Source: Pseudomonadales bacterium
GTDB lineage: Bacteria; Pseudomonadota; Gammaproteobacteria; Pseudomonadales; JAHRWD01
NCBI GenBank assembly: GCA_029210125.1
Contig: JARGPR010000002.1
Span: 144,919 to 208,918 of the forward strand
Length of the DNA: 64,000 bases
Direction of reading: 5' to 3'
Made by a program: the position numbers and the translations under genes. Numbering within the stretch: position 1 is the stretch's first letter; each line of letters begins with the position of its first letter. Under the pieces are notes generated by a model. That model made no database searches, was not told the origin of the DNA, and was given only the letters and a program-made list of their open reading frames with translations. Positions 56,396-64,000 of the stretch are shown in pieces.

Positions 56396-58417
56396 TCACT
56401 CTTCATCCACTAAACGTGGAGTAATAAATATCAATAGTTCGGTCTTGCTAGTCGTTACCGAAGTCTTTTTAAACAGCGCACCAACATAGGGGATATCTCC
56501 CAGGAATGGTGTCTTGGTTTCACTCTTAACATCTTTGGTGCTAAATACCCCTCCAAGCACAACGGTTTCACCGTTTGATACTAAAACCTGAGTAGTAATT
56601 TCATTGGTATCAATCGTGGGAACGCTATCCACTGTTATCGTCCCTACTGAATCCTGGCTGACAACCAGATCCATAATAATACGATCATCGGGGGTAATTT
56701 GCGGCGTAACGTCGAGCGCTAAAACTGCGGATTTAAACGCGGTAGTGCTTGCACCGCTGGAGGAGGCTTCTTGGTACGGGATTTCAGTGCCCGATTCGAT
56801 TCTGGCTTTCTGGCGATCAGCCGTCAGTATTTTTGGCTGGGAAACCACTTCACCATTACCAGAACCTTCAAGCGCGGATAACTCAAGTTCCAAAGTATTT
56901 GAACCCCGCGCTAAACCTAACCTAAAGGTGGTTTGGCTACCTTTGTCAACACCAAGGTCAACAATCATGCCACTGGCTGCGTTGCCTCCTGCAGTGTATG
57001 CATTATTCCCCGAAACCCGAGAATAACCGCCACCCCATTTTATACCGAGATCTTTGCTATAGTCTGCATTGGCCACCACAATGCGCGCTTCGATAGAGAC
57101 TTGCCGGATTGCCACATCCAGCTCCTTAAGCAGCTCACGAACCTCTGTGAGTTTTGGAGCTATGTCCTGGACAATCAGAATATTAGTCCGATTATCAACT
57201 GCTGCTTTACCCCTGCTCGAAAGAATCCCTTTCTTTCCAGTCAATAGCTTCAATACATCCTGAGCCTTTGCATATCGTACGTTAATAAATTCTGTGTAAA
57301 GCGGCGCTAATTCCTTTACCTGCCGCAAAGTTTGTAATTCTAGTTTTTCACGAGCCGCAATCTCAGCCGCAGGCGCAACCATTAATACGTTGCCATTCTG
57401 GCGTTTATCCAAGCCCTTGGTTTTCAAAATCAGGTCCAACGCTTGATCCCAGGGAGTATTCTTGAGCCTAAGGGTAATTCGGCCGGAAACGGTATCACTT
57501 GCCACAAGATTGAGATCAGTGAAATCAGCAATTAGCTGCAAAACAGACCGCACTTCAATATCCTGAAAGTTCAATGAAAGCTTTTCACCTACGTATACAA
57601 GCTGACCGAGTTTACGTGTCTTCAATTCCTCACCGACAGCCGGCTTGACTGTCAAGGTGAAAACATTATCAACTTGATAGGCAAGATACTGATAATCACC
57701 TTTGGGTTTAACCGCTATTACAGGCTGTCCATTGTCTACGGTCGCATCCAACGAGACCACTGGTGTTGCGAAATCAGTCACATCAAGCTTACGACGCAAA
57801 GGTTCAGGCAGTTGGGCTCCCGAAAACCGAATTAAAATATTCTCACCTTCCTCTTGAACGTCAGGATTTGCACCTGAATCTGATAACCGAACAATAACTT
57901 TACCGCCACCTTCTTCATCGCGCCGGAAATCGATATCCTCCACGCGGGTCAATGCAGCGGCTTTAGCTGTCATATTAGCGCTTGCGGAAACTCCACCTGA
58001 CTTCGTTGCAGCAAAACCACCTTCGGTTCCACCTACAAGAACATATAAATTATTGCCATCAATACGCGTTGAGTACTGATCTAGACGATCCAGACTAATA
58101 ATTACCCTGGTACGGTTTTTCGCCTCAAGCACCGTCACACTGCGCGCATTAGCAAAATTCAGTTTATGATTTTTTTTGTTCAATCCACTGGACACGTCCA
58201 GCAAGTCCAAGGCAATTCTGGCAGGCTTTTCTATGGTATAGCCCTTTGGTTCAGGGGGAGCACCATCAAACGTTAAGTGTATCTCGAACAGATCATTGGG
58301 GAGAGATGAAAATTCAACATCTTTTATTTCAACCTTCGCAGCCTCTGCGACTGACACCGTGACAAAGGTCAACAGTAACACCTGTATTAGGCTATTTAGC
58401 CGATGCATTAACCACAT
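56396..58417 (-). CDS. pilQ: Type IV pilus secretin
   Basis: About 673 residues. A signal peptide (LIQVLLLTFVTVSVAEA) is followed by two AMIN peptidoglycan-binding domains (VEIKDVEFSSLPNDLFEIHL first, then a second near ALTRVEDIDFRRDE). Secretin N-domains include NLVASDTVSGRITLRLKNTPW, and the C-terminal secretin ring has SALEGSGNGEVVSQPKIL and VVLGGVF. It forms the outer-membrane gate for the pilus fibre. I prefer the ATG at 58417 because it puts the signal peptide at the N-terminus; ATG 58471 and GTG 58486 are also in frame. Confidence 0.95.
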   Translation of the reverse strand: MWLMHRLNSLIQVLLLTFVTVSVAEAAKVEIKDVEFSSLPNDLFEIHLTFDGAPPEPKGYTIEKPARIALDLLDVSSGLNKKNHKLNFANARSVTVLEAKNRTRVIISLDRLDQYSTRIDGNNLYVLVGGTEGGFAATKSGGVSASANMTAKAAALTRVEDIDFRRDEEGGGKVIVRLSDSGANPDVQEEGENILIRFSGAQLPEPLRRKLDVTDFATPVVSLDATVDNGQPVIAVKPKGDYQYLAYQVDNVFTLTVKPAVGEELKTRKLGQLVYVGEKLSLNFQDIEVRSVLQLIADFTDLNLVASDTVSGRITLRLKNTPWDQALDLILKTKGLDKRQNGNVLMVAPAAEIAAREKLELQTLRQVKELAPLYTEFINVRYAKAQDVLKLLTGKKGILSSRGKAAVDNRTNILIVQDIAPKLTEVRELLKELDVAIRQVSIEARIVVANADYSKDLGIKWGGGYSRVSGNNAYTAGGNAASGMIVDLGVDKGSQTTFRLGLARGSNTLELELSALEGSGNGEVVSQPKILTADRQKARIESGTEIPYQEASSSGASTTAFKSAVLALDVTPQITPDDRIIMDLVVSQDSVGTITVDSVPTIDTNEITTQVLVSNGETVVLGGVFSTKDVKSETKTPFLGDIPYVGALFKKTSVTTSKTELLIFITPRLVDEE

Positions 58418-58496
58418 ACCGTTATTACCTGTGTTGTTCGTTTTATGTTCATTTATGTACTTTTTACACATTCTAAAACCAAGCACGCTCTAAACC

Positions 58497-59039
58497 TCAC
58501 TCGTCCACTGCTAACCGTTGCGGTCGTTCTAACCAGCCACCCTGCCCATCCGGAACAATTTCAACTATCTCTACATAGCCGTCAAGCGTGTTGATCACTT
58601 TACCATGGTTGCGTCCCAGGTAGTTACCATTGGTAATGGTATAGATACCACCTTGGCTATCGTTAATTAGAGCCCACACACTGGAATTTTTTTCGATACT
58701 GCCTACCATTTTAAGAGCCGCTAAATTAAAGCCCTCCAAATATTCCTTTGGCCGATTCATATCAGGCGCAATCGAGTGGTCAGTTTGCACCTTCACTTTC
58801 TTCATATCGAATTCGACAGGTGGTGAAAAGGGATCTCTCAAACGAGCCGCTTTATATGAAAATGACTCATATGACTGAAATATCGGTAACGGCTCAATCG
58901 CACCCCGCGGCCTATTATTTACTTCTTCCATAAAAGCACTGAGATCGCGCGTATTATTTTCGACCGAACAGCCTGACACCAAGCCAAGCGCAAAACAGCA
59001 AATCCCAATCAAACGAACTCTGGATATTAAAAACATCAT
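58497..59039 (-). CDS. pilP: Type IV pilus lipoprotein
   Basis: A 180-residue lipoprotein with a lipobox (FALGLVSGCSVEN). RDPFSPP and the C-terminal beta domain (LEGFNLAALKMVGSI, VRVGNYLGRNHG-like segment, WLERPQRL) match PilP. It links the inner-membrane PilMNO platform to the PilQ secretin. Its start directly follows the pilO stop (59039/59040). Confidence 0.96.
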   Translation of the reverse strand: MMFLISRVRLIGICCFALGLVSGCSVENNTRDLSAFMEEVNNRPRGAIEPLPIFQSYESFSYKAARLRDPFSPPVEFDMKKVKVQTDHSIAPDMNRPKEYLEGFNLAALKMVGSIEKNSSVWALINDSQGGIYTITNGNYLGRNHGKVINTLDGYVEIVEIVPDGQGGWLERPQRLAVDE

Positions 59040-59660
59040 CTACTTACCTCCCCGCCCTTTGTAACGATAAGTTTTTGCTGTAATCGAGAGGTTAAGCGCC
59101 CCATCATTTGCCGGGCTGATTTTAAAATCGTGCAAGGTCACAATTCGAGGAAGATTAGCAACACCACTGACAAACCCACCTATGTCATGATAGGTACCAC
59201 GAGCCTGAATCTGAATCGGTAACTCTACGTAAAACTCCTGAGTTTTTTCTGCTCCGAGCCGTATACTATTAAAATCCAGTCCAGCACCACTACCCGTGCG
59301 GGTAATATCCTCGAGAAGCCCAGGAACTTCAGTGTCTTTTGGCAGCTGCTCAAGTAATGCACCAAAAGAAGCTTCCATTTCATTCATCTGCTTTTTATAG
59401 GCATTAAGATTAGCCGCTTTTTTGGCCTTATTCTCATAGCTACCCTTAAGGTTAAGCTCCTTTTTTTGCAATGTTTCGTATTGCTTTTGCATATCCTGAT
59501 AATAAAACCAGTAACCGCCTGCGATAACCAAACAAAATAACAAAAGGCCCGCAACAACCTTGATCGGTGCAGGCCAAATACCCACATTATTCACATCAAG
59601 GTCATTGATATCGAACTCACGGAGCTTATCGATAATGCTCGTCAAATCCATACTTGCCAT
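59040..59660 (-). CDS. pilO: Type IV pilus alignment protein
   Basis: A 206-residue bitopic inner-membrane protein. It has a short cytoplasmic N-terminus (LREFDINDLDVNNVGIWP), one membrane helix (about 30-52), a coiled coil (QKKELNLKGSYENKAKKAANL) and a ferredoxin-like periplasmic domain with VELPIQIQARGTYHDIGGFV, typical of PilO. It pairs with PilN to align the pilus machine. It lies three bases after the pilN stop. Confidence 0.96.
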   Translation of the reverse strand: MASMDLTSIIDKLREFDINDLDVNNVGIWPAPIKVVAGLLLFCLVIAGGYWFYYQDMQKQYETLQKKELNLKGSYENKAKKAANLNAYKKQMNEMEASFGALLEQLPKDTEVPGLLEDITRTGSGAGLDFNSIRLGAEKTQEFYVELPIQIQARGTYHDIGGFVSGVANLPRIVTLHDFKISPANDGALNLSITAKTYRYKGRGGK

Positions 59661-59663
59661 CTC

Positions 59664-60214
59664 TTATTTTTTATCACGTGTGCTTAAATTAACCGTCAAT
59701 ACGAAATTACTCGCTTGCTCACCGTAGGAGGGGTTTGCTTTGACAGAACTTAAATTTGGTCCGGAAAACCACATAGAGCGATCTAGTTTCCGCATTAACT
59801 CAGAAACTCGATTATTCGATTTCGCTACACCTATAATAGAAAGGGCACCAGCTTTATAGGTGACATTGGTGTAATGAACCCCGTCGGGGAGCGTGCGTAC
59901 AAGCTCATCAAATAACCTGACTATAACAGGACGATTCCCTTGCAAAGATTGAATGACATTCATTCGCTCAATCAGCTCCTCCCGCTTTTGTTGTAGCTGA
60001 TTAATCTCAGAGTTCTGTTGATCTAATTTTTTGATCTCTTTGGTTAAGTAACTATTTCTTGAGACCTGATACTCAATATCTGTACCAATAGAACGACCCG
60101 CCAGAAAAAGTAACCCTAGGGCAATTATTACGACTCCAACAAGGGAAGTAAAAAACTCCTTTTTCTTTTCTTCGCGAAGTTCCTCGCGCCATGGCAATAA
60201 ATTAATTTGAGACA

Positions 60215-60215
<1 letters not shown>
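59664..60215 (-). CDS. pilN: Type IV pilus assembly protein
   Basis: A 183-residue bitopic protein beginning MSQINLLPWREELREEKKKE, the conserved N-terminus that docks into PilM. One membrane helix (about 22-42), a coiled coil and a small periplasmic fold follow. The ATG at 60215 overlaps the pilM stop by one base (TAATG), which decides the start against a longer frame from 60245. Confidence 0.96.
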
Positions 60216-61300
<1,085 letters not shown>

Positions 61301-61378
61301 CTAGCTGATAATCATCTAATTAAATATCAAGAACCCCAATTGCGCAAACACTACACATAAATAATTTATTTACCATAC

Positions 61379-61387
61379 TGCTATAAT
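61379..61387 (+). promoter_or_regulatory. Candidate extended -10 promoter of ponA
   Basis: TGCTATAAT combines a consensus TATAAT with the TGn extended -10 element, 54 bases before the ponA ATG, in the pilM-ponA divergent spacer. The -35 region is AT-rich and weak, as allowed for extended -10 promoters. Confidence 0.6.
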
Positions 61388-61441
61388 ATAAGAGATTATT
61401 TTCTGACCATCTTTCCCTCCCAGGCATAGCATTCTACCCAC

Positions 61442-63898
61442 ATGATTCGCGACACCAAGAACAAAGCGTTGTCACTATTTTTATGTTCAATTTGCGGATC
61501 AGTGCTGATTTTTTCAGGCTTGTTTGTTTATTTTCAACCTAGATTACCCAGTATCGAAACGCTCAAGGAAATCAAACTTCAAACCCCACTATTGATCTAC
61601 TCAAATGATGGCAAGCTCATCGGGGAGTTTGGTGAGAAACGAAGAACCCCTATACTATATGAAGAAATCCCACCATCGTTCATACATGCTATTTTAGCCG
61701 CAGAAGATAGTCGGTTTATGCAACATTTTGGAATCGATCCAATAGGATTAAGCCGAGCAGTCATGCAATTGATCCAGACTGGACAAATGCAAACTGGTGG
61801 CAGCACAATTACCATGCAGGTTGCTAGAAACTATTTCCTGAGCAGAGAAAAAACCTTTACTCGAAAATTCAATGAGATTCTTCTTTCAATTCAAATAGAG
61901 CAACAATTAACCAAACAAGAGATTCTGGAACTCTACGTTAACAAAATTTATCTAGGTCATCGTTCCTACGGAATCGAGGCTGCGGCGCAGGTATACTACG
62001 GAAAACCGATCCAAGATCTTAGCATTGCCCAACTCGCAATGATTGCGGGACTACCCAAAGCGCCTTCCTCATATAACCCAATATCGAACCCATCAAGAGC
62101 TCTGATCCGCCGCAACTGGATCCTCAACCGAATGAGGAACCTCGGCTATATCGACCATAAAACCTTCGAGCAAGCGATAAAAACCCCGGTTACCGCGCGC
62201 TATCACGGACCACAAACTGAATTACAAGCTCCCCACGTAGCGGAAATGATCCGCAAAGAGATGATTCGGCGGTACGGATTAAGTGCATATACCGATGGTT
62301 ATCAAGTCTACAGTACGCTTAACAGTAAATATCAACAAGCCGCCAATCAAGCGGTGCTCGACGGACTTGAAAGTTATCATAGACGACATGGCTATGATAA
62401 TAGTGGAGTAGAAACACTCGTCGACACGCTGCCAGATCACTCAACACTTATTCAGCGTCTCAGAAAAAAACCACAACTCGATGGGCTTGAAGCCGCTGTT
62501 GTGCTAAGCACTCTACCCCAGTCGGCTCAATGCCTTATACGAAGTGGCGATGAAGTCGATTTAGCCTGGGATGGGCTAAAATGGGCCAGACCTTATATCA
62601 GCGCCAACCGAAGAGGGCCTGCTCCCTCTTCAGCTAGTGACATTTTGAAACCTGGAGATTTGATTTATATCCGCCAACAAGCCGATGGCCATTGGCAATT
62701 GAGTCAAAAAACCCGGGCACAAGCTGCACTGATATCAATGAATCCGAATACTGGCTCAATCGAAGCCTTAGTAGGGGGTACAAACTATCAACAAAGTCAT
62801 TTCAACCGAGTCACCCAGGCAACTCGGCAGCCCGGCTCTAACTTCAAACCCTTCATTTATACAGCAGCACTGTCAAACGGTTTCACCGCCGCAAGTTTGC
62901 TTAATGATGCTCCGATAGTATTCGAGGACAACAACCTCGAAGATAGTTGGCGTCCCCAGAATTCCAGTGGCAAGTTTGGCGGGCCAACACGGCTTCGTAA
63001 GGCGTTGTACCAATCAAAAAACCTGATCTCCATTCGGTTACTTAAAACCCTGACACCCAAGGTTGCAATCAATTACGTCCAGCGCTTTGGTTTCGATAAC
63101 AAAGCGCTACCAAATGACCTTTCCCTTGCACTAGGCAGCGCAGCTCTTACACCGCTAGATATCGCAACGGGATACAGTGTTTTTGCCAACGGCGGCTATA
63201 AAGTTTCGCCTTATATCATGAGTGAAATTCGTAACAGGGAAAACGAAACCATCTATCGATCTACTCCAAAAATAGTGTGCACTGGCTGTTCGATTCCTCC
63301 GGACACAATCCCTACGGAGGGAGCTAGAGAAGAAGGAGTAGAAAAAAGCGAGACAAAAACCGAAAGCACGCAGCCACAACCTGACGCACCGGAATTAGCT
63401 GCCAGAGTGGTCGATGAACGCACAGCCTTCATCATAAATTCGATGCTCCGAGACGTCATTCTTCGAGGAACAGGCACCAAAGCAAAAGTACTCAACCGGG
63501 GTGATCTGGCGGGAAAAACCGGCACTACCAATGATCAGTTTGACGCATGGTTTTCGGGCTTTAACGGCAACCTGGTCACCACTGTATGGGTGGGTTTTGA
63601 TCAACCTCAAACCCTGGGTGCGCGAGAATACGGTAGCAAAGCCGCTCTACCTATCTGGATCGACTTCATGAGAACAGCCTTGCAAAACCAGCCCGAAATT
63701 ATGATGAAACAACCGGATGGCATGGTTGTGGTTCGAATTGACCCAACTACCGGAGAGCGCGCCACTGCCAGTCAGGAGGATGCGATTTTGGAGATTTTCA
63801 AGATAGAAAACGCGCCAAAAGAATCTTCCTCCGAGGCCAGCACACGACAAAAAAAAGAGACAAACTCAGGATCCGATACGATCAAACAGTTATTTTAA
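61442..63898 (+). CDS. ponA: Penicillin-binding protein 1A
   Basis: An 818-residue bifunctional class A PBP. It has an N-terminal membrane helix (about 10-31), then the GT51 glycosyltransferase domain with AAEDSRFMQHFGID, GGSTITMQVARNYFL and NKIYLGHRSYGIEAAA. An OB-like insert follows. The transpeptidase domain has the active-site SNFK in RQPGSNFKPF, SKN as the SxN motif and KTGTTND. It polymerises and crosslinks peptidoglycan. A 30-residue Glu/Thr/Ser-rich insert sits around CTGCSIPPD...TESTQPQPD. Divergence from pilM is the standard gammaproteobacterial arrangement. Confidence 0.97.
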   Translation: MIRDTKNKALSLFLCSICGSVLIFSGLFVYFQPRLPSIETLKEIKLQTPLLIYSNDGKLIGEFGEKRRTPILYEEIPPSFIHAILAAEDSRFMQHFGIDPIGLSRAVMQLIQTGQMQTGGSTITMQVARNYFLSREKTFTRKFNEILLSIQIEQQLTKQEILELYVNKIYLGHRSYGIEAAAQVYYGKPIQDLSIAQLAMIAGLPKAPSSYNPISNPSRALIRRNWILNRMRNLGYIDHKTFEQAIKTPVTARYHGPQTELQAPHVAEMIRKEMIRRYGLSAYTDGYQVYSTLNSKYQQAANQAVLDGLESYHRRHGYDNSGVETLVDTLPDHSTLIQRLRKKPQLDGLEAAVVLSTLPQSAQCLIRSGDEVDLAWDGLKWARPYISANRRGPAPSSASDILKPGDLIYIRQQADGHWQLSQKTRAQAALISMNPNTGSIEALVGGTNYQQSHFNRVTQATRQPGSNFKPFIYTAALSNGFTAASLLNDAPIVFEDNNLEDSWRPQNSSGKFGGPTRLRKALYQSKNLISIRLLKTLTPKVAINYVQRFGFDNKALPNDLSLALGSAALTPLDIATGYSVFANGGYKVSPYIMSEIRNRENETIYRSTPKIVCTGCSIPPDTIPTEGAREEGVEKSETKTESTQPQPDAPELAARVVDERTAFIINSMLRDVILRGTGTKAKVLNRGDLAGKTGTTNDQFDAWFSGFNGNLVTTVWVGFDQPQTLGAREYGSKAALPIWIDFMRTALQNQPEIMMKQPDGMVVVRIDPTTGERATASQEDAILEIFKIENAPKESSSEASTRQKKETNSGSDTIKQLF

Positions 63899-64000
63899 CC
63901 AGCCAAAAGTATGCTTGGGTTAACGGTCTCTAACACCTAAAAGATACAAATAGGTTAGAATAGCCATTTTGAGTACAGCTGTAGGCTTAGAGGTAAATTT

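Overview
The window reads as a chromosomal segment of a Gram-negative gammaproteobacterium. The type IV pilus operon pilMNOPQ followed by aroK-aroB-damX, then gltB-gltD, hemE, mutY-yggX-tRNA-Phe and fabA-fabB, recalls blocks of gene order seen in Pseudomonas and related marine orders. Base composition is moderate, and no insertion sequence, phage gene, plasmid gene or CRISPR array is visible. Species cannot be named from this sequence alone. No gene-free stretch exceeds about 270 bases.

Left edge (1-1.5 kb, + strand): the end of an SDR oxidoreductase resembling the C-terminal half of cytidylyltransferase/SDR fusions, then a sulfotransferase gene broken by stops and frameshifts.

1.5-29.1 kb (- strand throughout): a long exosortase A (XrtA/PEP-CTERM) exopolysaccharide locus. 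In transcription order it encodes the outer-membrane export lipoprotein, chain-length determinant, BY-type tyrosine kinase, outer-membrane beta-barrel protein, ExeA-like ATPase, polysaccharide deacetylase, FemAB-like protein, an XrtA-type glycosyltransferase, exosortase A fused to EpsI, rfbC-rfbD-rfbB for dTDP-rhamnose, another glycosyltransferase, an asparagine-synthase-like amidotransferase and two more glycosyltransferases. It continues with an O-antigen-ligase-like protein, a second deacetylase, a TPR protein, an ATP-grasp/LMW tyrosine phosphatase fusion, a GT2 glycosyltransferase, a sulfotransferase, an acyl carrier protein and two exosortase-associated alpha/beta hydrolases. Gaps are short and several genes overlap by 1-4 bases, so a few long transcripts are likely. 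The polysaccharide would be made and exported by these genes, while XrtA processes PEP-CTERM proteins.

29.4-39.7 kb: an accessory module of the same system. It holds a PEP-CTERM-associated acyltransferase and a ThiF-nitroreductase fusion on +, and a methyltransferase, a PEP-CTERM protein with a consensus sigma-54 promoter, the TPR lipoprotein PrsT and an RND/MMPL transporter on -. The acyltransferase/ThiF-nitroreductase/methyltransferase trio is the best candidate here for an uncharacterised pathway.

40-64 kb: housekeeping genes. These are fabA and fabB (+), tRNA-Phe (-), yggX, mutY, asmA-like, hemE, gltD, gltB, damX, aroB, aroK, pilQPONM (all -), and divergent ponA (PBP1A, +).

Absent from this window though usual in XrtA genomes: the initiating sugar transferase (EpsB type), the PrsK/PrsR regulators, the exosortase-type acyl-CoA ligase and PLP decarboxylase that normally accompany the ACP and hydrolases, and rfbA. 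They may lie outside the window.
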